64,000 bases of DNA from NCBI GenBank assembly GCA_942491575.1, contig CALOBT010000031.1, positions 1,736,001 to 1,800,000 on the forward strand, written 5' to 3'. Positions 42,656 through 50,987 of this stretch are shown here, piece after piece; the stretch's first letter is position 1, and each line of letters begins with the position of its first letter. The stretch is from CAZHNW01 sp942491575. Lineage in GTDB: Bacteria > Spirochaetota > UBA4802 > UBA5550. The notes below the pieces were generated by a model. The model made no database searches. It had not been told where the DNA came from and saw only the letters and a list, made by a program, of their open reading frames with translations. Position numbers and translations under genes: made by a program.

Positions 42656-44824
42656 ATGACCAGCTTATTTGATACACATATTGTTCGTCTTTTCCCTTAT
42701 GCACTTATCCCCCTTATGTGCAGTCTCTTTATATTCCTGATTACGATAAGTGCCTTTGCGAGAAGTTACCGCAGTCACTTTGCACGTTTAATTTTTATTT
42801 TCTGTTTCACCCTTGGCCTCTGGTCCGCCTCCAGCGCTTTCCTGATAACCACCCCGGTCCCTGAATGGGCAGAAATCGCCAAAACAGTTTATCTCCTGAG
42901 CTGGCTTTCCCTCCCGCCGGTTTTTTTATTTGCAGCTTTGACACAGACGAATAGAAGCCTGATTTTTCTCCTGCCGGTGTCGGCAATATTCGGTTTTTTC
43001 GCAGTATGGCTTACAGTATTTGATAATTCCAGGCTGGTCTTGTTCTATTTTGGTTATTATCCGGCATTTGAACTTCCCTCGGGAATTGTTATCATGGTGG
43101 TTTACTATTTTACTGTTGCTGCGGGGCTTCTCATGCTCTGGGATGAGTACCGTGAAGCGAAGACAAGTACAGGAAGGAACCAGGCGCGTCTCCTCTGGAT
43201 GGGAGCAACAATCGGATTTCTAATATCAATTCCAGAAACTTTACTTTTAATATCAAGTCAACCCGTTACATATGGTAATAAGACAACTCCGGAGAATATT
43301 CTTACGGTAATAATTGCAACTGTTTTAATCTGCATCGCCTACAGCATTTCATTGCTTCTATTGCGAATAAATAAATTAAAAGGATCTGACATCAGCAGGA
43401 ACCGGCGCCTCTCCCTGGTTCTACTCCTGTTAATTCTGCCTTTCATCAGCCTTGCAATGCCGGTTCTTTCGCGTACTGTTTATTCCATATATCCCGTATC
43501 CGGTATTGGAATGATACTCGGTACTATTATTATCATTTATGCCTCCATGAAATACCGTCTGATGGACATTACTGAAATTTTCAGGAAATATCTGATATAT
43601 TACTTTATGCTTGCCCTATGGATGATTGCCTTTATCAGCTTTATCAGTATGTTTACCAACAGGGAAAATATGGCACCTGTAATATTTGCAGGGATATTTT
43701 TAATAATAATTTTTAATCCCTCCTATCAATTCCTGCATCGACTTTCAGACAGGGTTATTTTCAGGCACAGGTATGACTACCAGAAGACATTAAAGGATAT
43801 CAGCAGTCAGCTCGTTACGGTTCTCGATTTTGATAAACTCCTGGAGCTGATTCGTGATTCAATTGTCAACGTCATGAAGGCATCCAGTTTTTCTCTTTTT
43901 CTCTATCAGCATGACACTGATTGTTTTAAAATGGTCACTAAAAATAGAAATTTCCAGGGGTGCGACCTCGAATATAATGCCTCGGATCCCACTATTAAAA
44001 TAATCATGCTGGCGAACCGTCCCATCTATCTTGAGGAGCTTTCAGAGGGAACTGAGGATATCGATGTTGAAGAGTATACATCTCTTTTTGTCGATACCGG
44101 TTCCGTTCTTGTTGTCCCCATGGCCTACAAGGGAACGCTGCGTGGAATAATGTGTCTCGGCGATAAAGAATCCGGGGAGATTTACACTTCCCGCGATGTT
44201 GAACTTCTGGAAACTCTTGCCAACCAGGCAATCATTGCCGTTGATAATGCAAGGCTATACGAGCTCGCCATTACTGACGAGTTGACAAACCTGTATATTA
44301 TCCGTTTTTTTAACCAGCGTATTGTAGGGGAAATCATCAGATGTATTCGGATGAAACGGACATTGTCTCTGCTCATGATTGACATTGATTTTTTTAAATC
44401 TGTCAATGATAATTATGGGCACCAGGTCGGAGATGTTATCCTGAAAGAGGTAGCCGCTATAATCGAAGAGGAAGTTCGCGCCATAGACCTGGTTGCCCGC
44501 TACGGGGGGGAAGAGTTCGCTGTAATTCTTCCGGAAACGGATAACTATGTTGCAGAAAAGATAGCCGATCGGATTCGCGGAAAAATTGATGATTTTGACT
44601 TTGCAGAAAATATCAACCTGACAGTTTCTATTGGTATCGCCTCCCTCGATGGCTCCCTGCCATCACCTACCTTTGAAATGTCCCTTAACCTTAATCCCGT
44701 CGAACGTAAGAAGTTTTTCAGTGAGTTGAAGGAGACCTTCATTTATCATGCAGACAAGGCCCTGTACCGGGCAAAGGAGAAGGGGAGAAACCGTATCGAG
44801 AATAACGGAGTGCTGGAGATATAG
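42656..44824 (+). CDS. membrane diguanylate cyclase: 7TM-type sensor, GAF and GGDEF domains
   Basis: 722 residues. The N-terminal ~330 residues hold eight or so helices of the type found at the head of sensor kinases (His-kinase N-terminal 7TM). Residues about 385-530 form a GAF-like domain (LLELIRDSIVNVMKASSFSL; GSVLVVPMAYKGTLRGIMCL). The C-terminus is GGDEF: MIDIDFFKSVNDNYGHQVGD and RYGGEEFAVILPE near 616, an intact active-site form. An RxxD inhibitory site (RAID) lies five residues before GGEEF. About 30 extra residues (SLNLNPVERKKFFSELKET) interrupt the end of the domain. It should make c-di-GMP in response to an unknown signal. No EAL or PilZ gene is near. Confidence 0.88.
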   Translation: MTSLFDTHIVRLFPYALIPLMCSLFIFLITISAFARSYRSHFARLIFIFCFTLGLWSASSAFLITTPVPEWAEIAKTVYLLSWLSLPPVFLFAALTQTNRSLIFLLPVSAIFGFFAVWLTVFDNSRLVLFYFGYYPAFELPSGIVIMVVYYFTVAAGLLMLWDEYREAKTSTGRNQARLLWMGATIGFLISIPETLLLISSQPVTYGNKTTPENILTVIIATVLICIAYSISLLLLRINKLKGSDISRNRRLSLVLLLLILPFISLAMPVLSRTVYSIYPVSGIGMILGTIIIIYASMKYRLMDITEIFRKYLIYYFMLALWMIAFISFISMFTNRENMAPVIFAGIFLIIIFNPSYQFLHRLSDRVIFRHRYDYQKTLKDISSQLVTVLDFDKLLELIRDSIVNVMKASSFSLFLYQHDTDCFKMVTKNRNFQGCDLEYNASDPTIKIIMLANRPIYLEELSEGTEDIDVEEYTSLFVDTGSVLVVPMAYKGTLRGIMCLGDKESGEIYTSRDVELLETLANQAIIAVDNARLYELAITDELTNLYIIRFFNQRIVGEIIRCIRMKRTLSLLMIDIDFFKSVNDNYGHQVGDVILKEVAAIIEEEVRAIDLVARYGGEEFAVILPETDNYVAEKIADRIRGKIDDFDFAENINLTVSIGIASLDGSLPSPTFEMSLNLNPVERKKFFSELKETFIYHADKALYRAKEKGRNRIENNGVLEI

Positions 44825-44960
44825 GTTATGCAGGCTCTTTAAAGATGTATACATTGACTTCAATTAATCATAAAAAATTGGAAATTTAAATATAAAAGCT
44901 TGACGTGAGGCGCTATATTTGAACCTTTTTAATGAATTATGTATAATTTTGGAGGTTGCT

Positions 44961-45587
44961 TTGAAAAGATCATTTTCTCTTATTATTGCTTTATTATTTT
45001 TGCTTATTGGAACTGGCATCTTATTTGCACAGGAAAAGGAAGAAATCGGTTTTCATCAGCATGACGGGTTTTATTTAAAATTTCAACTGGGCGCCGGGTA
45101 TCAAAATTTAACATATCAGAACTGGTCTGGCAGCGATGATATGGAATTCTCAGGATTTGGGGGAAGTTTCGCATTTCAAATTGGCGGTGTTGTTGCAGGG
45201 AATTTTATTCTTTTTGCTGAATTAAATCATTTTCTTATGACAGACCCTGATGTGAAACTGGGCGGTGCCTCTGGATCAACAAGTGATACGTCAGTATCTG
45301 TTCTGGGTGTTGGAGGGGGATTCTCCTACTATATCATGCCTTCAAATATCTATTTTTCCGCATCAATTTCCGCAAGTCGTGCGACTCTGGAAATCAGTGG
45401 CAACAGTGGTAATTCAGAATACGGCCTTGGTGGGCAGATCGCTGTAGGCAAAGAATGGTGGGTTTCTAAAAACTGGGGGCTCGGTCTGGCACTTATTGGA
45501 CAGTTTTCATCGATGAAAGATAAAGGCGTAGATAACAAAATTTATAATTATTATACAGGACTGGCTTTTTCTGCTTCTTATAATTAA
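44961..45587 (+). CDS. small outer-membrane beta-barrel-like protein
   Basis: 208 residues from TTG 44961, which has GGAGG five bases upstream; an ATG at 44919 lacks a ribosome binding site and would bury the signal peptide. Signal peptide SLIIALLFLLIGTGILFAQ. The mature part is glycine-rich with alternating strands (FYLKFQLGAGYQNLTY, SVSVLGVGGGFSYYIM, GLGGQIAVGKEWWVS) and a terminal FSASYN, like an eight-strand OmpW/OmpX-sized barrel. Function unknown. An intrinsic terminator follows at 45611. Confidence 0.7.
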   Translation: MKRSFSLIIALLFLLIGTGILFAQEKEEIGFHQHDGFYLKFQLGAGYQNLTYQNWSGSDDMEFSGFGGSFAFQIGGVVAGNFILFAELNHFLMTDPDVKLGGASGSTSDTSVSVLGVGGGFSYYIMPSNIYFSASISASRATLEISGNSGNSEYGLGGQIAVGKEWWVSKNWGLGLALIGQFSSMKDKGVDNKIYNYYTGLAFSASYN

Positions 45588-45610
45588 TTTATTTTGATTA
45601 CAGGATAATA

Positions 45611-45637
45611 AAAAAACCCCGGCTTTGGGGTTTTTTT
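45611..45637. terminator. rho-independent terminator, bidirectional
   Basis: AAAAAACCCC, loop GGCTTT, GGGGTTTTTTT: a CCCC/GGGG stem extended by A/T pairs, giving a U-run on either strand. It sits between the plus-strand barrel gene and the minus-strand SDR gene, serving both. Confidence 0.85.
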
Positions 45638-45663
45638 ATTTCGTGAAATAAGCCAGTGAAATA

Positions 45664-46428
45664 TTACCGAACTGTTGCTCCACCATCAATGCAGATGGTC
45701 TGTCCTGTTATATAAGCGGATTCATCACTGGCAAGGAAAAGGGTGGGGTGCACCACATCTTCCGGTTCTCCAATACGGCCTGCTGGGATGCCCTTTAATA
45801 CTTCATTTTGGATATCGTCGTTTGACCAGAAGGGTTTGCTGAAATCCGTTCTGATCATGGCGGGGGCCACGGCATTTACCTGTATATTGAAAAGTGCCAG
45901 TTCGGAGGCAAGAACCTTCGTCATCATCTCGATTCCCGCCTTGGCAATGCCATATACACCCATTCCGGCTGAAGCCCTGCGTCCGGCTATTGACGAAATG
46001 CTGATAATTTTGCCCTGCTTCTGTTCTCTCATGATCAGTGCCGCCTTTCTGGAAACCATGAAAGTACCGTTAAGGTTGGAATCAATAATCTTCTGCCACA
46101 TTGCGGGTTCTGTTTCCGCCACTGAGGGTGTGAAGAGGTTCATGCCGACATTATTGATCAGGACATCTATGCGTGAAAATTTTGCCATTACTTCATCAAA
46201 GAGACGGCTCACTTCATCCTCTTTTGCGACATGGGCCTGTACTGTCTGGAGGTTTTCTCCGCCGTTAAGTTCCTTTGCTGCGTTGTCAAGATTTTCCTGT
46301 TTTCTACCGCATATTGCCACCTTCGCACCAGATTTAAGCAGGGTTCGGGCTATTTCCAGTCCTATACCACGGCTGCCCCCGGTTACGAGAAATACTTTTC
46401 CTTCGAAATTGTAGTTAAGATTACTCAT
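45664..46428 (-). CDS. short-chain dehydrogenase/reductase (SDR)
   Basis: 254 residues, classical SDR. Cofactor motif VTGGSRGIGLEIAR near residue 15, INNVGMNLF near 89, catalytic serine in ISISSIAGRRASAGMG near 140 and Y-x3-K in YGIAKAG near 156. Resembles 3-oxoacyl reductases (FabG) or alcohol dehydrogenases; the substrate is probably a CoA thioester given its neighbours. ATG 46428 has GGGAGA upstream; longer starts are not supported. It is the last gene of the minus-strand acyl-CoA cluster and is separated from the dehydratase-type gene by a perfect hairpin. Confidence 0.85.
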   Translation of the reverse strand: MSNLNYNFEGKVFLVTGGSRGIGLEIARTLLKSGAKVAICGRKQENLDNAAKELNGGENLQTVQAHVAKEDEVSRLFDEVMAKFSRIDVLINNVGMNLFTPSVAETEPAMWQKIIDSNLNGTFMVSRKAALIMREQKQGKIISISSIAGRRASAGMGVYGIAKAGIEMMTKVLASELALFNIQVNAVAPAMIRTDFSKPFWSNDDIQNEVLKGIPAGRIGEPEDVVHPTLFLASDESAYITGQTICIDGGATVR

Positions 46429-46452
46429 TTTAAGTTCTCCCATTATGATATT

Positions 46453-46499
46453 ATTATGACCCGTTGAAATATCCTCTGGATATTTCAACGGGTCATAAT
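46453..46499 (-). repeat. perfect 22-base-stem hairpin between dehydratase-type and SDR genes
   Basis: A 22-base arm (46453-46474, ATTATGACCCGTTGAAATATCC minus its last bases) pairs perfectly with 46478-46499 around a three-base loop (TCT). In the minus-strand transcript it begins two bases after the TAA of the upstream gene and ends about 24 bases before the SDR start. There is no U-tract, so an mRNA processing or stability role inside the operon is likelier than termination. Confidence 0.8.
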
Positions 46500-46500
46500 G

Positions 46501-47763
46501 TTAACCCTTTTTCTGTTTGAGAATTTCCATGAAGGCATCTATTCTTGTTTCGATCTGGCTTTCGCTGAAGTTCCGTTCATCCACCATGTCAGCCTCAATT
46601 ATCAGCGTTGGTATATCGAGTTCCTTCAGTATCATTTTCTGGAGGTCGTACTGGCCCAGTGAATAGGGCTTACAGCTCCGGTTGCTGTGCATTACCAGCC
46701 CGTCTGCATCGTACTTTTCGATCATCTCCTTTACCTTGTCGAACATCATATCGATGGAGATGTTGATATAGGCATGAGAGTAGGCGAGACCAATAGTATT
46801 GAGAAAATCATCCTCATCAACCAGATGCATGACACCGCTCCACGCTGATGTGTATGTATCCGAAACCAGAGCTGCGTTATGTGACGCCAGCTTGTCCGAA
46901 AGCCATTTTGTGCGGTACCAGACGGGAAGGTTGTCCCAGATGAGGCGGTACTTTTCATTGGGGACCATTGAAACGCCGTCTTTGACCCGCTGAAGCATTT
47001 CTTCTTTCAGCTCTGTATAATATTCAACCACCGTTTCTGTTCCCCTGAGGGTAACAATAAGGGCAAGGTGAAAAAAGGCGTCAAATGCTGTCATCGGTGC
47101 CGGTTTGTTCATCGTAGTATCGAGAACTTCCTGCCAGAGGCGTTGTGACTTGAGAGAGAGTTTTCCGACTTCCTTCATTTTCTCATCATCGAATTTTTTG
47201 CCGGTAACCTCCTCCAGAAATTTTATATAGTCGTCCAGCTGGGCACGAAGATATTTTTTTGCCTCGTCTGAAAAATCAGTATGAATAAATGGTGTATCAT
47301 AAATGAAAAGAGGCACATTGAAATATCGTGCCATTACCTCGTACCATTTTAATACTGTGCCGCAGATATTGTTGCAGCAGACGAGAAAATCAGGTTTCGG
47401 AAGACCACCAATGGGGCCCCCATTTACAGTTGCACAGGCAATGTCTGCCCTTGCATAGCTGCAGAGATCACGGGCATATCCCATCTCCTCGGCTTTTTCG
47501 CAGAGGTCGACACCCATTTTTGAGGCCCCGATCATGGCGCCGTGATTTTCAGGGTATACGGGAATAACATCAAAGGCGATAAGGGGCTCTACGGGACCAC
47601 CGCTGGTAATCCATGCAACCAGCTTACCGTTCTGTGATGCTGTTTTTGCCTCGATGTAATAATCCGTCATGATTTTTTTCATTTTTTTGACAGACTTTAT
47701 TTTTCTTTTCTCCACTTCGGGATCAAGGGGTTTCTTTTCTTTTGTATTGGCTGCTTCGTTCAT
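46501..47763 (-). CDS. 2-hydroxyacyl-CoA dehydratase / benzoyl-CoA reductase-type subunit (larger, BcrB/HgdA-like)
   Basis: 420 residues of the HgdA/FldB/BcrB family. These bind a [4Fe-4S] cluster with three cysteines and use a one-electron, ATP-activated reaction to dehydrate 2-hydroxyacyl-CoA or reduce an aromatic acyl-CoA. Visible: AWITSGGPVEPLIAFDVIPV near residue 50, the cysteine-bearing GYARDLCSYARADIACATVN near 94, VCCNNICGTVLKWYEVMA near 127, and HSNRSCKPYSLGQYDLQ near 365. Twelve bases separate it from the partner subunit upstream. An activator ATPase (HgdC/FldI or BcrAD) is not present in the window, so it must be encoded elsewhere. The substrate is not determinable. Confidence 0.82.
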   Translation of the reverse strand: MNEAANTKEKKPLDPEVEKRKIKSVKKMKKIMTDYYIEAKTASQNGKLVAWITSGGPVEPLIAFDVIPVYPENHGAMIGASKMGVDLCEKAEEMGYARDLCSYARADIACATVNGGPIGGLPKPDFLVCCNNICGTVLKWYEVMARYFNVPLFIYDTPFIHTDFSDEAKKYLRAQLDDYIKFLEEVTGKKFDDEKMKEVGKLSLKSQRLWQEVLDTTMNKPAPMTAFDAFFHLALIVTLRGTETVVEYYTELKEEMLQRVKDGVSMVPNEKYRLIWDNLPVWYRTKWLSDKLASHNAALVSDTYTSAWSGVMHLVDEDDFLNTIGLAYSHAYINISIDMMFDKVKEMIEKYDADGLVMHSNRSCKPYSLGQYDLQKMILKELDIPTLIIEADMVDERNFSESQIETRIDAFMEILKQKKG

Positions 47764-47775
47764 TATTTTCCTCCC

Positions 47776-48894
47776 TTACAGCATGTCGATGAAAGTCTCG
47801 AAGCGTGTTTTCAGCTGCCCCTCAGCGGGGAGCTGTTCCTCGATTTCGAGAAGCATACTTGGAATATTTTCGTTGCTCAGGTATTCTTTCATGTAGGGGT
47901 AATCGAATCCCTGTGGATCACAGAATTTAAGAAACATGAAGATGACGCCGGATGCTTCATGCTCCTTCACTATTTTCAGAAGGCCTTCCCCCCTGGAAGT
48001 ATTTCCACGGTGTTTTGCCGGACAGAGGTCACGTTCCATGTAACGTTTTCCGATGGATTCTACGGGGTCACCGTCAGTGGAGATGGTACCCTCAAAGTAT
48101 CGGCTTCCGGTACAGAGGTCATCCCATACTACGGTTGCTCCCAGTTCGTCAAGGAGACCGTGGATGTTGGGATTGTTGCATATACCCCCGGTGAGGATTA
48201 CCCGTTTCTGGCTGTTGCCGGATTCCATCTTTGTACCTTCGAGTTCAGTAAGGAGGGTTTTGACTTCCTTCAAAAACTCAGCTTTGTCCATTACCATTGC
48301 CGCCTTTACCACGGCGTTCATGTCTCGCCCGGAAATAAGGGCGGGATATTTACTCCGCAGGGAGTAAAGCTTTTGCAGGCTCTCCCTGACTTCATTGTAG
48401 AGAATAATTGTTTTATTAAGGTCATCATCGCTGATGGTAATTTGCATTTTTTCCTGCAGCTCACGCCTGAACTTGTGAAGTACATCGATAAAGTATTCCT
48501 GTGAGCTGGCTGTGTGAATCTGCACCGGGAGGATTACATCAAAGTGATTTTTGAAATCCGTATTGAGGCGCCATATATCCGAGAGACGTTGAATTGAATC
48601 GCAGGTGTGGGGAAAAACCGTTCCGTCAAGAAAATCAAGGTTTCCCTTCAGGGCATCTTCCAGTCCCCCCCGTACCAGGGAACAGGCATAGGCCTGTATA
48701 TGTGCATCCGCAAGTGATATGTCGTCTGTTGTGCCGAAAAGCCGAAAGGGGAGCGCCCCCGCAGCCGCGACAAATTCTTCCGGGGTATAGGTGCAGAAGT
48801 GACCCACCACCTTGCCACCGGTTTTTTCCTTCCATGATTTTGCATAACCATGGGGATCATCGGCTATTTTATGAAATCTGCTGTATAAATTCAT
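47776..48894 (-). CDS. 2-hydroxyacyl-CoA dehydratase / benzoyl-CoA reductase-type subunit (smaller, BcrC/HgdB-like)
   Basis: 372 residues, partner of the following gene. Family features: GHFCTYTPEEFVAAAGALPF near residue 33, QAYACSLVRGGLEDALKG near 67, LDGTVFPHTCDSIQRLSDIW near 90 and LTGGICNNPNIHGLLDELGA near 240. The cysteines in YACSLV, FPHTCDS and FCDPQ (near 325) are the likely cluster ligands. The FPHTCD-x-IQ-x-LSDIW form looks like the BcrC side of the family. ATG 48894 follows AGGAGGG at a rather long 12-base spacing; the frame up to 48963 adds unrelated residues. It lies about 125 bases downstream of the acyl-CoA ligase gene. Confidence 0.82.
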   Translation of the reverse strand: MNLYSRFHKIADDPHGYAKSWKEKTGGKVVGHFCTYTPEEFVAAAGALPFRLFGTTDDISLADAHIQAYACSLVRGGLEDALKGNLDFLDGTVFPHTCDSIQRLSDIWRLNTDFKNHFDVILPVQIHTASSQEYFIDVLHKFRRELQEKMQITISDDDLNKTIILYNEVRESLQKLYSLRSKYPALISGRDMNAVVKAAMVMDKAEFLKEVKTLLTELEGTKMESGNSQKRVILTGGICNNPNIHGLLDELGATVVWDDLCTGSRYFEGTISTDGDPVESIGKRYMERDLCPAKHRGNTSRGEGLLKIVKEHEASGVIFMFLKFCDPQGFDYPYMKEYLSNENIPSMLLEIEEQLPAEGQLKTRFETFIDML

Positions 48895-49019
48895 ACTGTT
48901 CTGTTTCCCTCCTGGAAATTGATACCTCCGGGGGTTAAAATTTCCCCTGCGGGAAGTTAACACCCCGGAGCCTGTTAATGTATTGTACCGGCACGGCGTT
49001 AGCCGATATCGTTATTTTT

Positions 49020-50741
49020 TTATCGGTCCCCTACATATTCACCTGCAGTGCGAAGACGTTCAATCTCCTGTTCCTCCAGTTCTTTGAAGGCAACCTTCCC
49101 TACAAGTGTTTTGGGAAGTTCGTCCGTGAAGCTGACTTCCCGTGGGCAACTCCACTTGATCAGGCTTTTACGGCAGTGCTCGATTATTTCCCGTGCTTTT
49201 TCTTCACTTTCCAGTGATTTATTCTTCAACACCACGAAGGCCTTTACGCGTTCAACCTGTTCGATGTCGGGAACACCGATAACACATGCTTCATCTACGT
49301 CAGGGTGCTGATAGACTACCTCTTCAACCTGGGCGGGATAGACATTCATCCCGGATGATTTAATCATCCTCTTCTGGCGCAGCTTGAAATAAAAGAAACC
49401 GTCCGCGTCCATGACACCTATATCCCCTGTATGGAGCCAGGTTTTTCCGTCATCATGTTTTTTAAGGACAGCATCGGTCTCCTCAGGCTGATTCAGGTAT
49501 CCCAGCATGACTGCGGGGCCGTTGACACAGATTTCACCTTCCTCTTCTACAGAAGCCTCTTCAATGGTTCCTGTTTTTACGATTTTCATATCCATATCGG
49601 GGAAGGGAATCCCTATACTTCCTTCACGATACTCCTGAACGGGTGTTGCCATGATGGCGGTTACCGCCTCTGTAAGACCGTACCCTTCAAGGAGTTTAAC
49701 ATTGCCCCCCTGCCGCTCGACAATAGACTCAAAACGTTCCTTTACTACCCTTGGGAGGGTGTCGGCGCCGCTGAAGGAGGCCTTCAGGCATGAGAGGTCT
49801 GTCTTGTTAAAAAGGGGATTTTTATTCAGGGCCTCAAAAAGTGTCGGTACACCGATGACAAATGTGGGCCGTTTTTTCTTGATAAGTTTCGCCACATCTT
49901 CAGGAGTGAATGTCGGCACAAGTATCGACTTGCCGCCACCCATAAAGGCGGCATTGACACAGACACCGAGGCCGAAGCCGTGGAAAATCGGGAGAATGGC
50001 GAGGATCGCATCGTTGTCATCAAGGTTGCCCCAGGCGGCGCACATCATTCCCTCGGAGATAAAATTAAAGTTTGAGAGCATGATTCCCTTCGGTTTACCC
50101 GTGGTTCCACCGCTGTAGAGGATTACCGCCATGTCATCGGGACCCATACCGGAGGCAGGGGCCTCAGGGTGTGTCGCTGCCAGTATGTCCTTCCACCAGA
50201 CCACGTTTGGATCTGCCGGGACCTTCGGAATCTTTCTTCCTTTAGTCAGGTTAAATGCAAAGCCCTTTATTGAAGGAAGATAGTCGGGAATTTTGGTGAG
50301 TATAATTTTTTCGAGACCGGTCTTAGCCGGCATATCTTTAAACTTACTGTAGAAGGCGTCAATTGTAAGGGCAAAACGGCTGTCGCTGACGTTTATGTAA
50401 AATTCAATTTCTTCCTCTGTAGAGAGGGGATGGATCATGCTGGCAACGGCTCCGAGGCGGTTCACTGCATAGAAACAGATGATACCCTGGGGGGTCGTCG
50501 GCATGGAAATGGTAACCCGTTCTCCCTTTTTGAGGCCAAGATCTGCAAGGGCATCTGCCACCTGTTCGATCTCCTTTACAAAGTTTGCATATGTGGAAGT
50601 ATAACCCATGAAATCATAGGCGATTGCTTCCGGTTTTTTTCCCGCCGAAATCCTGATTGCCTCATACATTGTGCATCGAGGATAATCGATGGTTTTTGGA
50701 ACTTCCCCGTAATAATTGAGCCAGGGTTTTTGTCCGTTCAT
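49020..50741 (-). CDS. AMP-forming acyl-CoA synthetase
   Basis: 573 residues of the ANL superfamily; activates a carboxylic acid to its CoA thioester via an acyl-adenylate. P-loop YSGGTTGKPKGIMLSNFN near residue 210, A5 motif LLEGYGLTEAVTAIM near 345, hinge region HTGDIGVMDADGFFYFKLRQ near 440, and a C-terminal lysine in ELPKTLVGKVAFKEL. It resembles medium/long-chain (FadD-like) ligases but could accept an aromatic or hydroxy acid. First gene of the minus-strand cluster with the dehydratase-type subunits and the SDR, so it probably supplies their CoA substrate. Confidence 0.88.
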   Translation of the reverse strand: MNGQKPWLNYYGEVPKTIDYPRCTMYEAIRISAGKKPEAIAYDFMGYTSTYANFVKEIEQVADALADLGLKKGERVTISMPTTPQGIICFYAVNRLGAVASMIHPLSTEEEIEFYINVSDSRFALTIDAFYSKFKDMPAKTGLEKIILTKIPDYLPSIKGFAFNLTKGRKIPKVPADPNVVWWKDILAATHPEAPASGMGPDDMAVILYSGGTTGKPKGIMLSNFNFISEGMMCAAWGNLDDNDAILAILPIFHGFGLGVCVNAAFMGGGKSILVPTFTPEDVAKLIKKKRPTFVIGVPTLFEALNKNPLFNKTDLSCLKASFSGADTLPRVVKERFESIVERQGGNVKLLEGYGLTEAVTAIMATPVQEYREGSIGIPFPDMDMKIVKTGTIEEASVEEEGEICVNGPAVMLGYLNQPEETDAVLKKHDDGKTWLHTGDIGVMDADGFFYFKLRQKRMIKSSGMNVYPAQVEEVVYQHPDVDEACVIGVPDIEQVERVKAFVVLKNKSLESEEKAREIIEHCRKSLIKWSCPREVSFTDELPKTLVGKVAFKELEEQEIERLRTAGEYVGDR

Positions 50742-50913
50742 ACTGTCCCCCTTAATTTTTGTTTTTTATACTGTAAATTTCTATATTTAGATAATAGTAT
50801 GCATGAAAAAGGTGTTGACATGTACGTTATAATCGAACACTATACTGCATATGGAACCATTATTTTATTTTTGTCAACAGATTAATTTAATGGGAAAGGG
50901 ATTTTCAATAATG

Positions 50914-50969
50914 TGAAGGTGCGAATTTCCTTTGGAGGGGCAAAAGTGCCTTCGCACCTTCAAAGGAAA
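50914..50969. repeat. interleaved inverted repeats with the TGAAGGYGCGAA core
   Basis: Arm A TGAAGGTGCGAA (50914-50925) matches A' (50951-50962). Arm B TTTCCTTTG (50926-50934) matches B' CAAAGGAAA (50961-50969). The order A-B-A'-B' is that of a pseudoknot or of two mutually exclusive hairpins. A small GGCA/TGCC stem-loop (50939-50950) sits between. It lies downstream of the minus-strand hydrolase stop (50988) and upstream of the ligase start. Confidence 0.7.
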
Positions 50970-50987
50970 ATTCATATCCATGTGCGA

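Noticed and set aside
44919..44947. TTGAAC-17-TATAAT match that looks like a very good promoter before the small barrel gene
   Set aside because: Transcription would start near 44954, within or after the GGAGG ribosome binding site (44951-44955) of the TTG 44961 start, leaving almost no leader. It would work only as a leaderless promoter, so I do not list it.
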